Part shown: piece by piece, positions 14,944-24,948 of the stretch
Position numbering within the stretch: the stretch's first letter is position 1
How the letters are laid out: each line of letters starts with the position of its first letter
Source: Archangium violaceum Cb vi76
GTDB lineage: Bacteria; Myxococcota; Myxococcia; Myxococcales; Myxococcaceae
Length of the DNA stretch: 54,355 bases
Reading direction: 5' to 3'
Assembly (NCBI RefSeq): GCF_000733295.1
Contig: NZ_JPMI01000121.1
Coordinates: 1-54,355, forward strand
Made by a program: the position numbers and the translations under genes
Notes under the pieces: generated by a model
The model's input: only the letters and a program-made list of their open reading frames with translations
The model's database searches: none
Told to the model about the DNA's origin: nothing

Positions 14944-16326
14944 TCAAAAATGAACCCCGGGGAGGGGATATCTGGCGTAGACCTTCTTCATGATTTCCAG
15001 CACGACCTTGAGACTTGGCGGTCTCATCCCATAACCCACCAGCCGCCGGAACTCATTGGTGATGAGCTGGTGATAGGCGGGGTCCAAGAGGACGGTGGGT
15101 CCATTGTCCGGGCCGCCGAGGTAGCGGGGGTGGATGTGGTGCTTCTGCTTGGGGCCACCGGCCAGGTGCGGAAAGGCCTTGCGTGCCTCCTGCATTCCCT
15201 TGTCGTACAGGGCTCGTGCCGCATTCGGGTCGAGCGGTGGTGGCGCGGACATCAGGACGAGGGCGCCCGCGCCGCTGCCCAGAGCGGTAGCCACCGTGCC
15301 CACGGGCACGGCCACTTCTTCCACGACGAGCAGCCCCTGAGCGCCGAGCCGTAACACCGGCAGCCGCACTCCAGCGCCAGCCATGCGCACACCCGTGCCC
15401 GCAGCTCCTCCCGCGAGCATGAGCAGGTGCGTGGACAGACGGGAAGCCTCCCGGACCTGCTCACGCAGAGGCCTGTCCCGGTAACTGGCGAAGTACTCGG
15501 GTGAGGACTCGATGAGGGTGGCCACGGTGGTGGGAAGCTGGCGCAGGCCCTCCAGCGTGCCGTCCACGTCCGTCAAGCTGGCGGCCAGGGCGAGCGCAAT
15601 CTGAGCGAAGGCTTCCTCGGCACCGTCCAGCGAGGTGCTGACGAGATCCTTGTCCAGCCCCAGTTCGCCCAAGGGAATGCCGCTGGTGCGGCGGAGCTCA
15701 TCGTCCAGCGGATAGAAGATGCCACCATGAGAGAGATAGAGGCGGCCGACGACGAAGTTGCCGGCCATGAGGGCACCGTCGCGCAGCACCACCTCTCCCA
15801 TGCGCCAGGAGGGCTGGCCGCTGGTGGCGGAGGCGAGATAGCCGTCGGGCCGCATGACGGAGAGGGAGAGGAAGCGCTCGCACAGGGAACGCAGCTCGGA
15901 GGCGGGTAGTGGCCGGCCCTGCGTCAGGGCATGGCGCGACAGCCAGGCGAGGGCGGTGCGCGGAGCGAAGGTACGAAGCGACAGGGGCGCCCTGGCGAGC
16001 CAGGACCACAAGGCAAGGGCCTGCTGAGTCTGGAGGGGGCGATTCGTGTCCAGGCGCAGGTGCGCGTCCACCTGGGCCGACTCCTGCAGCAGGGCGCAGG
16101 TGTCCTGCTCCCGGGGAATGAGCGGACGGTAGGCCTCCCACCAGGGCGTGGCGGGAGGTGTGGGCTCCACGGAAGGGGCGGACAGTCGCCAGGTGGTTGT
16201 TGACGGCGGACGTGCGTTCTCCGGGCGCCAGTTCGGAGACGTGGCACAGCCGGTCAGCAGGGCACATGCGGCCAGGGTCAGCAGGGCCGCTGCCGTGCCT
16301 CGGCGGGAACAAAGAGGGGACGACAT
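14944..16326 (-). CDS. SitA-type lipoprotein toxin with HNH-like nuclease tail
   Basis: 460 aa. The signal peptide ends in the lipobox LLTGC. The long middle (40-385) has no family I recognise and includes a Gly/Ala-rich hydrophobic stretch at about 310-370. The last 68 residues form a compact module starting KQKHHIHPRYLGG (H396, H397, H399) with a later H419 (DPAYHQLI), resembling the HHH/HNH nuclease tails of myxobacterial lipoprotein toxins. In Myxococcus, such SitA lipoproteins pass between kin by TraAB outer membrane exchange and kill cells lacking the matching immunity protein. The downstream gene is a double-CXXCG protein, the expected immunity partner. Nuclease activity is inferred. 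Confidence 0.76.
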   Translation of the reverse strand: MSSPLCSRRGTAAALLTLAACALLTGCATSPNWRPENARPPSTTTWRLSAPSVEPTPPATPWWEAYRPLIPREQDTCALLQESAQVDAHLRLDTNRPLQTQQALALWSWLARAPLSLRTFAPRTALAWLSRHALTQGRPLPASELRSLCERFLSLSVMRPDGYLASATSGQPSWRMGEVVLRDGALMAGNFVVGRLYLSHGGIFYPLDDELRRTSGIPLGELGLDKDLVSTSLDGAEEAFAQIALALAASLTDVDGTLEGLRQLPTTVATLIESSPEYFASYRDRPLREQVREASRLSTHLLMLAGGAAGTGVRMAGAGVRLPVLRLGAQGLLVVEEVAVPVGTVATALGSGAGALVLMSAPPPLDPNAARALYDKGMQEARKAFPHLAGGPKQKHHIHPRYLGGPDNGPTVLLDPAYHQLITNEFRRLVGYGMRPPSLKVVLEIMKKVYARYPLPGVHF

Positions 16327-16344
16327 ATGGAAAACCCGGCTCCG

Positions 16345-16812
16345 TTAGAGCTCTCGTGTCATGAAGACGCTGAAGGGGTCGTCGGCGTAACCGTCGAACG
16401 GGCCGCAGCGGACGAAGCCCGCGCTCTCGTAGAGCCGGAGCGCGGGGATGAACGCCGCGGACGAGCCCGTCTCCAGCCACAGGCTTCGCATGCCCCTCTT
16501 CCTCGCCTCCGCGATGAGGTGCTCGAGCATCGCCCTCCCGACCCCACGGCCGAGGAAGGCATCGGCCACACGCATCGACTTGAGCTCGCCGCGCCATGTG
16601 TCGAGGTGCTTGAGCGCTCCGCAGCCGGCGATCTCCTCTCCGCACCAGGCGGACCAGAACGTCACGCCGGGTTGCCGCAGTTTGTCGATGTCGAAGGCGT
16701 GCACGCTTTCCGGGGGAGAGTTCGCGTGCATGCCGGAGAGGTGCCTCGCGATCAGGGCGCGGGTCGGCTCTCCGGAGAGATCATCGAGGTGGAACCTCAG
16801 GGGCAGGCTCAT
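16345..16812 (-). CDS. GNAT family N-acetyltransferase
   Basis: 155 aa from ATG 16812 (MSLPLRFHL); a TTG at 16833 is less likely. The acetyl-CoA binding motif is visible as MRVADAFLGRGVGRAMLEHLIAEA (R-x-x-G-x-G/A pattern), followed by SLWLETGSSAAFIPALRLYESAGFVRCGPF, the usual GNAT motif B ending. These small cytoplasmic enzymes acetylate amines of proteins, drugs or metabolites; the substrate is unknown. It lies between pbpC (36 bases) and the toxin gene (18 bases) in the same direction and may be co-transcribed with both. Confidence 0.9.
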   Translation of the reverse strand: MSLPLRFHLDDLSGEPTRALIARHLSGMHANSPPESVHAFDIDKLRQPGVTFWSAWCGEEIAGCGALKHLDTWRGELKSMRVADAFLGRGVGRAMLEHLIAEARKRGMRSLWLETGSSAAFIPALRLYESAGFVRCGPFDGYADDPFSVFMTREL

Positions 16813-16847
16813 GGGCGGGTCCAGAAGGGGCAACGGATTCTACTCCG

Positions 16848-19208
16848 TCAGTCCTCCACCACCACCGTCACCGGCTGGCTGACCTGGGGGCGGTGCACCA
16901 TGGCCGCGGTGATGACGTGCCGTCCCGGCCGCAGGCTCCAGCGGAACTCGTGCGGATAACCCACCTCCGCCACCGGCACGCCATCCACCATCCAGACAAT
17001 CGGCTCCGTGCTCGGCGTCACGTCCGCCGCCAGCCTCAGTGTCGAGGCCGACGCGGGCGTGTCCGGGTCATACAGCAGCCGCACCGTGCCCCTCGGCTCG
17101 CGGATGGCCACCTTGGGTTCCAGCTCCTCGGGGCGGCTCGGACACAGCGGGCTCTCCCTCAGCGGCGCGATGTCCAGGTGCTGCCGCCGTGCCCACTGCT
17201 CGTACTCCTCCGGCAGGGCCAGCATTACCCGCGTCACCACCTCGCGCTCCGGGCAGGTGGGGCCCGCCCTCAGGCCGTTGCGCCGATCCAGCCGCACCTT
17301 CGCGTGGAAGGGGCAGCTCTCCGCCGGGGCCGTGCCGGGGACGAACCACTCGCTCTTGCGGTGGGGGCACTCCGGCCCCGCCAGCCGGCCCGACAGCGGG
17401 CACACATCCATGGCCAGCGCGCCCGTGGGCGGCGGGAAGGTGTCGAGCACCGGCCGGTACGGGCGCCACCCGGGCATCACCGCTTCGAAAATCTCGTGCA
17501 CCACGTTGGCCGCGCCGAGCAGCCCGCCCACGCCATTCATCCGGCGCCAGTCGTGGTTGCCCACCCACACCGCCACGAGCAGCCGGTCGCTGAAGGCCAT
17601 GGCCCAGGCGTCGCGGTAGCCCTGGCTGGTGCCTGTCTTCACCGCCACCGCGTAGGGGTAATCCAACGAGCTGCCCACGGGGAACGACGGCCGGCGTGCC
17701 AACGGGTCCGAGAGCATGTGGCGCACCAACTGGGCCGACTCGCGCGTCATCAGCCGGCGCGAGGGCGCCATGGGCTCGTCGGTGAAGCGCCGCAGCGAGC
17801 GCGTCTCCCCCTCGTGGGCGAGCACCAGGTACAGCTCCGCCAGTTCCTCCAGCGTGACGTGCAGGTTGCCCACCGCCAGGCCCAGGCCGTAGCGGTCCGG
17901 CTCGTAGGAGATGCCGCCCACGCCCACCTTCTCCAGGAAGCGCAGCGTCGGCTCCACGCCCACCCGCTCCAGCACGCGCAGGGCGGGGATGTTGCGCGAG
18001 TTGCCCAGTGCCTCGCGCAGCAGCATGGGCCCCAGGAACGAGTGGTTGATGTTCTCCGGCAGGTAGGAGCGGCCGTTCTCCACCCGCACGTCCATGGGCG
18101 TATCCGCCAGCTCGGTGGCGGCGGTGACGATGCCCTTCTCCAGCGCCAACCCGTAGATGAAGGGCTTGAGCGTGGAGCCCGGCGAGCGCCGCTGCTTCAC
18201 GAAGTCGATGGCGCCCCGGTGCTCCTGGTTGAAGAAGTCCCGCGAGCCCACGTACGCGAGGATGTCGCCCGTCTCCGTGTCCACCACCAGCGCCGCCGTG
18301 TTGCCCGCTCCCGCGCCGTCCAGCCGGTTCAGGTTCCGCTGGAGGAGGCTCGCCACCTTCGATTGAACCTCCAGGTCCAGCGTGGCCGTGGAGATGGGCT
18401 CGGCCCGGGCACTGGCCAGACCGCTCCACTCCAGCACCGCGTGCAGCGCCTCGGGCATGCGCTGGGGCCGGGGCACCAGGCCCAGGTCCGCCTGCAGTGA
18501 CTGCTCCAATTCCTCCCGGGACAGCGCGCCCCGCTCGTGCAGCGCACGGAGGATGCGGTGGCCGCGCTTGCGTGCGCGCCGCAGGCCGTCCTCTGTGTAT
18601 GGGTTCATCCGTCCGGGGAGCTGGGGCAGCCCCGCGAGGAAGGCGGCCTGCGTCCAGGACAGGTCCTCCACCGGCTTGTCGAAGTAGAGCCGTGCCGCAC
18701 GCGCCACGCCGTGCACCCGGTTTCCATATGGGGCGATGGCCAGGTACTGGCGGAGCACCTTCTCGTGACCGTGCCCGTGCACGAGCAGCAGCGCCTCCAC
18801 CGCCTCGCGCACCTTGCGCCACGCCGTGCGCTCCCCGGGCGTCTGCATCCGCGCCACCTGCATCGCCAGGGTGGACGCCCCCGAGATGACGCGCAGGTTG
18901 CGCACGTTCTGCACCAGGGCCCGCCCCACCGAGGGCAGGTGTACGCCCGGGTGCTCGTAGAAGTGCCGGTCCTCGGTGACGAGCGTCGCCTGGACGATGC
19001 GCTCGGGCAGCACGTAGGGCACCGGCCAGTAGCCGAGCTCCCCGCCCGTCCCGGGCACCTCGCCCAGGTACGCGCCCCGCCGGTCCAGCACGAGGCGCGA
19101 GGGCTCGTAGCCGAGCAGCCCATCCCGGAGGCTGGAGGCGAACCACACCCCCGCCCCCAGCAGCACCAGGGCGAGCACCGCCGCCCCGCGTGTCCGCCTA
19201 CTTCTCAT
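16848..19208 (-). CDS. pbpC: Penicillin-binding protein 1C
   Basis: 786 aa bifunctional peptidoglycan synthase. An N-terminal membrane anchor (AAVLALVLLGAGVWFASSL) precedes a GT51 glycosyltransferase domain with the catalytic Glu in TEDRHFYEHPGVH and with GASTLAMQVARM. The transpeptidase domain has SPGSTLKPF (SxxK), NSRN (SxN) and KTGTSQGYRDAW (KTG). The C-terminal ~90 residues are the Ig-like BiPBP_C domain specific to PBP1C. All catalytic motifs are intact. The gene overlaps the alpha-2-macroglobulin gene by 11 bases, the same pairing as pbpC-yfhM in Escherichia coli, where A2M is thought to trap proteases that attack a wall under repair. AAGGGAGAGC supports the ATG. Confidence 0.95.
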   Translation of the reverse strand: MRSRRTRGAAVLALVLLGAGVWFASSLRDGLLGYEPSRLVLDRRGAYLGEVPGTGGELGYWPVPYVLPERIVQATLVTEDRHFYEHPGVHLPSVGRALVQNVRNLRVISGASTLAMQVARMQTPGERTAWRKVREAVEALLLVHGHGHEKVLRQYLAIAPYGNRVHGVARAARLYFDKPVEDLSWTQAAFLAGLPQLPGRMNPYTEDGLRRARKRGHRILRALHERGALSREELEQSLQADLGLVPRPQRMPEALHAVLEWSGLASARAEPISTATLDLEVQSKVASLLQRNLNRLDGAGAGNTAALVVDTETGDILAYVGSRDFFNQEHRGAIDFVKQRRSPGSTLKPFIYGLALEKGIVTAATELADTPMDVRVENGRSYLPENINHSFLGPMLLREALGNSRNIPALRVLERVGVEPTLRFLEKVGVGGISYEPDRYGLGLAVGNLHVTLEELAELYLVLAHEGETRSLRRFTDEPMAPSRRLMTRESAQLVRHMLSDPLARRPSFPVGSSLDYPYAVAVKTGTSQGYRDAWAMAFSDRLLVAVWVGNHDWRRMNGVGGLLGAANVVHEIFEAVMPGWRPYRPVLDTFPPPTGALAMDVCPLSGRLAGPECPHRKSEWFVPGTAPAESCPFHAKVRLDRRNGLRAGPTCPEREVVTRVMLALPEEYEQWARRQHLDIAPLRESPLCPSRPEELEPKVAIREPRGTVRLLYDPDTPASASTLRLAADVTPSTEPIVWMVDGVPVAEVGYPHEFRWSLRPGRHVITAAMVHRPQVSQPVTVVVED

Positions 19209-22200
19209 GCTCTCCCTTCACCACGATGCGCAGGCCCTCGCCGCGGCCACGAATCGACTCGCGGTACATCAGCTCGGCCCAGGGCGCCGGGTGCACGAAG
19301 GAGCCCTCGGTGGCGGCGCGCACCCGGAAGTGGAAGGTGTACGTCCCGCGCTGCATCCGCAGGAAGTAGTAGCGCACCTCGTTGTCCAACCGCTGCACGT
19401 AGGCCGGCTTGAGCGAGTCCGCCTGCGACGGCTTCGCGTCCGAGGAGGCGTTCGCCAGCTCCGGGTTGAGGGGCTCGAGCCCCGCCGCGAAGGGCACCAC
19501 CAGCGCCACGTGGACGCGATCCTCCTCGGTGACGATGCGCGTGTGCAGCTCCAGGATGTCGCCCACCTTCAACTCCTTCACCTCGCCCGAGGCGTCGTCG
19601 AAGCGCGTCTCCTCGGAGCCGTCCGCGTGCCGCCAGGTGGCGCCGCGCGAGACGATGAAGCCCTGCTTGAGCGGCGTCACCTTGTCTCCCGGGGTGGCCG
19701 GGATGTACCGGGCCTCCATGCGCATGCCCACGGGCCCTCCCTTCACGGTGGCGGTCTGCTGCGCGTCACTGGCCACCTCGGCGCGGGCCGTCTTCGTGCT
19801 CTTGTTCACCTTGAGCGCGGCGCCCGAGGTCAGCGTCACCGTGGTGTCCGGCACCGCGGGCTTCGCCTTCTCCAGGTACAGCGCCAGCGCGCCGATGGCC
19901 CGGCGGTTCTCGAAGGTGCTGCCGAAGCCCGTCTCCGCGTTCCCGTAGGACAGGAGCGCGTCACGCAGCTGCTCCAACCGCGTGTCCTCCGGGGACAGCC
20001 GCACCAGGGCCTCGAAGACGGCCGCCACGCTGGCGGTCCGCGAGCCGAGGTAGCCGTAGTAGCCCCATGCGTCGCGGCGCCACTTGAGGCCCTCGAAGAC
20101 GGGCTTGCCCTTGTTCAGCTTGATGATGACGCTGTCCCACAGCTCGTTGCGCAGCGCATCCAGGTTGGCGCGGTACACCGAGGGCTGGGAGAGCATGGTC
20201 GAGGCCAGGTCCGCCAGGCTCTGGATGTCCAGGCGCTCGCGCAGCTGGAAGAGGTCCACGAGGTAGTGCTGGTCCAGCGCGCCCGCGCGGGTGAGGGCTC
20301 GCAGCGCCGCCGTCTGCTGGTTGTAGCGCCACTCCTGCACCAGGCCCGGCCAGGTGCTGCGCAGCGAGCGCTTGAGGGCCTCCACCGCGCGCGTCTGCAC
20401 CTTCTCGTCCACCTTCAGGCCCGCGCGGCGCGCCGCGTCCAGGAACTCCACCGCCAGCGCCGTCACCTGCACGTCGCCCGGTCCTCCCGGCCAGAAGGCC
20501 ATCAGCCCCTGGTCATCCTGGTAGAGCGGCATCTCGTCCTGCATGCGCTGCACGTTCTTGTCGATCTGCTTGCCGAAGAGCGTGCGCACTCCCAGGTCCC
20601 GCAGCACCGCGGCCATGGCCACGTCCGGGTAGAGCTGCGACAGCTTCTGCTCGAGGCAGCCGTGCGGGTACTGGGCCAGGTAATCCAGGCCGGAGATCAT
20701 CTCCAGTACGCCCGGAATGGCGGTGATGGTCACCTCCTGAGAGGCCGTGCCCGGACGCGCCGGCTCGGGCAGCGGCTTGAGCGGGGTGTTGCCCGCGTTC
20801 AGCGTGTCGAAGTACGCGAAGTGCTCCACCGTGCGATCCGGCAGCACGGGCAGCTGCACCTCGAAGGCGTCTCCCGCCTTGTCCGCCTTGCGCTCGATGT
20901 CCACGCGTACCTTCAGCGACTGCGGCTCGGACACGTCCGCGTTCTTCACGGTGATGGGGGTGACGAAGCTCATGGCCCGGTTGGCCTGCAGCTCCACGTT
21001 CTGGTTCAGCGGTTGCACGTCCGCCGGACCCGACACCTTCACCGCCACCGAGCCGGGGCCTCCGTTGCCCTCCACCACGCGGCCCACCGCGCCGCCCCAG
21101 AAGCGGTCTCCCTGGCGCACGAAGCGTGGGAGCTGCGGCTGCACCAGCACCGGCAGCCGCACGCGCAGCACCGTCTGCTTGTACCCGAAGCGCTGCAGCC
21201 CGGAGATGGCCACCGCGCGCACGCGGAAGTTGGTGAGGTCGTCCGACAGCGGCACCTGCACCGTCAGCTTGCCGGACGCTGGCACCTGCAACGTGGCCTG
21301 GTAGTACGGCACCGTCTGGAAGTTCTTGCGCACCACGCGCTTGCCGCCGCCTTCCTGCTCCTCCTCGCTGCCGTCTCCGCCGGGTGTTTCCTCCTGCTCG
21401 AAGAGCTTGCCCACCAGGCTGTTGCGCGTGTCGCGCAGCGTGGTGCCGCGCGCGTTCTGCTTGATGAGCTCATCCAGCGGGTTGAGCGTCCCCTCCGGCG
21501 CGAGCGACAGCACGGCCTCGTCCACCAGCCACAGCGTCACCTCTCCGGCCAGCGGTTTGCCCTGGTCATCCTTGAGCGTCAGCTCCACCGGGACGGTGGC
21601 CCCGGGGCGCGCCGTCTCGGGGTGCTTGATGTCCACCAGCACCTGGTTGCGCACCGGCTCCACCTTCACGTCCACCGACGCCCCGAGCGTCTGCGGCCGG
21701 TAGCGCGAGTCGTCCTTGTCCCCCTCGCCGAGCCGTCCCCGCATCAACAGCACGTGCACCGGGATGTTGGGCACGTGCTGCGCCCGGATGGCCAGCTCGT
21801 GCACCGCCTTGCCACCGGACACGTCGTGCCAGGTGTACGTGTTGCCGCCCGGCTCCTCCACCACCACCAGCGCGCGGCCCTCCTGGAAGGGGCTCTGGAG
21901 GATGAGGCGCGCCGTCTCGCCTGGCTTGTACGAGTTCTTGTCCGGGGTGAGCCCGAACACGCCCTGGCGCGACTTCTGCCACGCGATGGGCGTCTGGCCT
22001 CCCACGTACAGGTCCGCCGTCAGCGTCTGCACGCGCCCCAGCTTGTCTCGCGCCACCAATTCCACCACGTACACGCCCGCCTCCTTCAGCTCGAAGGCCG
22101 GCGACACGGGCTTGTCCTCCGTGGTGGAGATCGTCTTCTCGGAGAGCTTCACGTCCTCCTGCTCGGTGACGTAGCGGGCCTCGCCGGTGGCGAAGCTCGT

Positions 22201-24948
22201 CTCCCGCAGCTGGCTGTGCCAGATGCGCCGGTAGAGGCGCACCAGCACCTCCTGGCCCTTCACCAGCTTGTCGTTGACGCCCACGGCGATGATGTCCGGC
22301 GTGAGCGTGAAGGGCTTGTCCGAGTAGCGCGGCACCTTCAGGCCCAGCACGAAGGGCGGCAGGGCCTTCACGTCCTGCGCCGCGGAAACGGGCTGGTTGT
22401 CCGCGCCGGTGACGGTGGCCTCGAAGCGGTAGATGCGCGCCGAGCCGTCCAGGTCCAACGCCGGGTTGACGCTCATCTCGTCCGCGCCGTTGTCGTCCAG
22501 CGTCGCGTTGCGCGTCATCGCCTCGGGGGCGCGGCTCTGTCCCTCACGGGCGAACTGGTTGCTGGAGGCGAAGAGGAAGCCCTCACGCCCCTTGGGCACG
22601 TAGTAGTAGGGGCGGCGCGTCACCGTCCACGAGATGGGCTGCCCGGCCACGTTGCCGCCCGCGTAGTAGCGCGCCACCGCCTTCACCTTGAAGGGCCCAT
22701 CCAGCCGCACCGTGGCGGGGCTGGACAGCTGCACCTCGAAGGTGGGGATGCGGTAGGCCTCGATCTGGAACTTCCGGCGCGCCAGCGTCCGCCCCGTGCG
22801 CACCTCGGCGAGCACCGCGTAGTACTCGCCCGTGGGCGCGTCCTTCTCCTGGAACTCGGCGGAGAAGCCATACAGCGCGGTGAAGCTCAGCGGCAGCTTC
22901 CACACCTGCTCGCCCGGACCCTCCACGCGCAGCTCGTACTTCCGCTCGTCCTCGGGGGCCACGAAGTCACCGCTCACCTCGTTGCGCAGGAAGCCCTTGA
23001 GGTAGACCTTCTCGCCCGGCCGGTAGATGGGGCGCTCGGTGAAGAGGAAGCCGCGCGGACCGTCGTTCGGCGGCGGCGGCGTCTGCTGCGACAGCCACTC
23101 CAGCCAGCCCGAGGACGGCGACCAGTGGTTGTTGGCGAAGGCCGCCGGGGCCTCGCGCGGATCCAACACGAGGATGTCCTCGCCGTTGCGCACGGTGACG
23201 CGCTGGAGCTGCACCCAGTTGCCCTGAGGTCCGAGCGTCGCCCGGCCGGTGCCATCCGTGGTGAGCTCGTGCGTGAAGGCCTCCTGGATGAACGAGCCCT
23301 TGTGCTTCGGATCCGGCACGTTGCGCTGGCCCTCGAGCACGATGCGCGCGCCCTTCAGCTCCTGCGCCCCGTCCAGCGTGCGCACGAAGAAGACGGCCTT
23401 GTCCCGCTCCTCCACCGTGCTCAGCGACAGGTTGGTGATCTGCACCCGGACGTAGGAGCGCTCGGGCGCGCCGGTGAGCCGCCGCAGGCCCACGAGGTAC
23501 GTGCCCGGCCTCACCTTGCCCACCACCGGATCGAGCAGGGGCGCCAGGTCCAGGCCGAACGTGGTGGTGCCACCTTTCCTGGGCAGCGGCAGGTCCACCA
23601 GCTTGGAGACGAGCGGCGTGCCCAGCAGGCGGATGTGCGCCTTCAGCTCGTCCTCGCCGATGTAGCCGGGCGTGGGCTTCACCTGCGGCTCCTCGCCGGG
23701 GAAGGGCGGGGCGCTCTGCTCGTTGACGACGATGGGCCGGTTGGGGAAGGGCCACAGGCCAGGGTGCAGCGGATCCACCCGGTAGATGCGCACGTCCGCC
23801 CGCGCGTCACCGTAGCCCTGCAGCGGCAGCATGCGCGGGCCCTTCGCCTCCACCAGCGCGGTGCCCTGCATCCAGCGCAGGAAGGGCTGCTTGAAGTCCA
23901 GGTGGAAGAAGACCTGGAGATCGCCGGGGTCCCTCAGTGGCCTGCCGCTGTCGTCGCGGATGGGCGCGGCGCCAATGCGCATGCGGTACAGCGTGTCCGG
24001 GACGAACCGGCCGCGCAGCGCCACGCGGCTGCCGTACGCCTGGTAGTGCAGGTCCGGCACCGCGGGCTCCAGCCGCACCAGCTTCTTGAGCGAGGTGAGC
24101 GACAGGCCCTCCACCGGCGCGGAGAAGACGAGCTGCGGCAGGTCTCCCTGGTTGCCGCACGCGAGCGCCATGTCCCGGGGGGTGGAGGCTCCACCCGTCA
24201 GCGAGAACTGGCTCCTGCCGCACTGCACCTGCTGGAGGTGGAAGGCCGGCCGCGTGGACAGCCGCCCCACCCACAGCACCTTGTCCTCGTCTCCCAGCGC
24301 GAGGCTGACGTTGACGCGCAGTTGCTTGCCCTCGGGCACGTCCTCCTCGAGCGTGATGGCGTAGACGGCCTGCTCGCGCTGGCTGCCACGCGGCAGCTGC
24401 GACAGCGTCCAGTCCTTCAGCACCCGCGTGGGCGAGTCCGCCAGGCCCGGCAGGTCTCGCACCTCCAGCCGGAGCATCTTGCGCAGCGACTCGAGCGGCA
24501 GCGCCTGCGGGAAGGTGAGCGTGAGGGTGCGGAAGGGCCTCAGGTCCGTGCTGTCGGGCTGCGGCGACATGGCCGAGGGCGCCGACATCATCGTGGTGAG
24601 AATCTTGCGCGCGCCGCCCGCCTCGAAGGAGAAGCGCGCCAGCGCGGGCCAGGGCTCGGCGGGACGGAACTGGAGCGTCTTGCGGTCCGCCCAGAACCAC
24701 TGGCCGGGCCACGAGGGCACCACCTCGAGCAGCTTCGCCCCGTCGTCCGCGCTCTGCTTGCCGGGGCCGGCGTTGTCGGGGAAGTAGACGGTGACCGGGT
24801 CGAAGCCGCGCAGGAACTGGTCGGGGAGGATCTTCACCCCCCCGCCCTCGGGGCGCTGGCTCTCATCGGCCGGACGGTACTCCTGCGCCCGCGCGGGGAC
24901 GGCCGCGAGCACCAGGAGCAGGCAGAGCAGGGAGTTCACGAGGCGCAT
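19198..24948 (-). CDS. Bacterial alpha-2-macroglobulin, thioester type
   Basis: 1916 aa. MRLVNSLLCLLLVLAAVPARAQ is a signal peptide without a lipobox, unlike the lipoprotein E. coli homologue, so the protein may be freely periplasmic. A series of macroglobulin beta-sandwich domains follows, with GFLFTERPIYRPGEKVYLKGFLR marking MG3-like and LWLVDEAVLSLAPEG the typical A2M middle. The thioester motif is C1431-L-E-Q1434 in YPHGCLEQ, intact, in a helical TED domain; a C-terminal receptor-like domain closes the chain. Such proteins cross-link attacking proteases after bait cleavage. The start is fixed by GGAGAG and by the TGATG junction with the upstream gene; an upstream extension of the open frame is noncoding overlap. 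Confidence 0.95.
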   Translation of the reverse strand: MRLVNSLLCLLLVLAAVPARAQEYRPADESQRPEGGGVKILPDQFLRGFDPVTVYFPDNAGPGKQSADDGAKLLEVVPSWPGQWFWADRKTLQFRPAEPWPALARFSFEAGGARKILTTMMSAPSAMSPQPDSTDLRPFRTLTLTFPQALPLESLRKMLRLEVRDLPGLADSPTRVLKDWTLSQLPRGSQREQAVYAITLEEDVPEGKQLRVNVSLALGDEDKVLWVGRLSTRPAFHLQQVQCGRSQFSLTGGASTPRDMALACGNQGDLPQLVFSAPVEGLSLTSLKKLVRLEPAVPDLHYQAYGSRVALRGRFVPDTLYRMRIGAAPIRDDSGRPLRDPGDLQVFFHLDFKQPFLRWMQGTALVEAKGPRMLPLQGYGDARADVRIYRVDPLHPGLWPFPNRPIVVNEQSAPPFPGEEPQVKPTPGYIGEDELKAHIRLLGTPLVSKLVDLPLPRKGGTTTFGLDLAPLLDPVVGKVRPGTYLVGLRRLTGAPERSYVRVQITNLSLSTVEERDKAVFFVRTLDGAQELKGARIVLEGQRNVPDPKHKGSFIQEAFTHELTTDGTGRATLGPQGNWVQLQRVTVRNGEDILVLDPREAPAAFANNHWSPSSGWLEWLSQQTPPPPNDGPRGFLFTERPIYRPGEKVYLKGFLRNEVSGDFVAPEDERKYELRVEGPGEQVWKLPLSFTALYGFSAEFQEKDAPTGEYYAVLAEVRTGRTLARRKFQIEAYRIPTFEVQLSSPATVRLDGPFKVKAVARYYAGGNVAGQPISWTVTRRPYYYVPKGREGFLFASSNQFAREGQSRAPEAMTRNATLDDNGADEMSVNPALDLDGSARIYRFEATVTGADNQPVSAAQDVKALPPFVLGLKVPRYSDKPFTLTPDIIAVGVNDKLVKGQEVLVRLYRRIWHSQLRETSFATGEARYVTEQEDVKLSEKTISTTEDKPVSPAFELKEAGVYVVELVARDKLGRVQTLTADLYVGGQTPIAWQKSRQGVFGLTPDKNSYKPGETARLILQSPFQEGRALVVVEEPGGNTYTWHDVSGGKAVHELAIRAQHVPNIPVHVLLMRGRLGEGDKDDSRYRPQTLGASVDVKVEPVRNQVLVDIKHPETARPGATVPVELTLKDDQGKPLAGEVTLWLVDEAVLSLAPEGTLNPLDELIKQNARGTTLRDTRNSLVGKLFEQEETPGGDGSEEEQEGGGKRVVRKNFQTVPYYQATLQVPASGKLTVQVPLSDDLTNFRVRAVAISGLQRFGYKQTVLRVRLPVLVQPQLPRFVRQGDRFWGGAVGRVVEGNGGPGSVAVKVSGPADVQPLNQNVELQANRAMSFVTPITVKNADVSEPQSLKVRVDIERKADKAGDAFEVQLPVLPDRTVEHFAYFDTLNAGNTPLKPLPEPARPGTASQEVTITAIPGVLEMISGLDYLAQYPHGCLEQKLSQLYPDVAMAAVLRDLGVRTLFGKQIDKNVQRMQDEMPLYQDDQGLMAFWPGGPGDVQVTALAVEFLDAARRAGLKVDEKVQTRAVEALKRSLRSTWPGLVQEWRYNQQTAALRALTRAGALDQHYLVDLFQLRERLDIQSLADLASTMLSQPSVYRANLDALRNELWDSVIIKLNKGKPVFEGLKWRRDAWGYYGYLGSRTASVAAVFEALVRLSPEDTRLEQLRDALLSYGNAETGFGSTFENRRAIGALALYLEKAKPAVPDTTVTLTSGAALKVNKSTKTARAEVASDAQQTATVKGGPVGMRMEARYIPATPGDKVTPLKQGFIVSRGATWRHADGSEETRFDDASGEVKELKVGDILELHTRIVTEEDRVHVALVVPFAAGLEPLNPELANASSDAKPSQADSLKPAYVQRLDNEVRYYFLRMQRGTYTFHFRVRAATEGSFVHPAPWAELMYRESIRGRGEGLRIVVKGEHEK

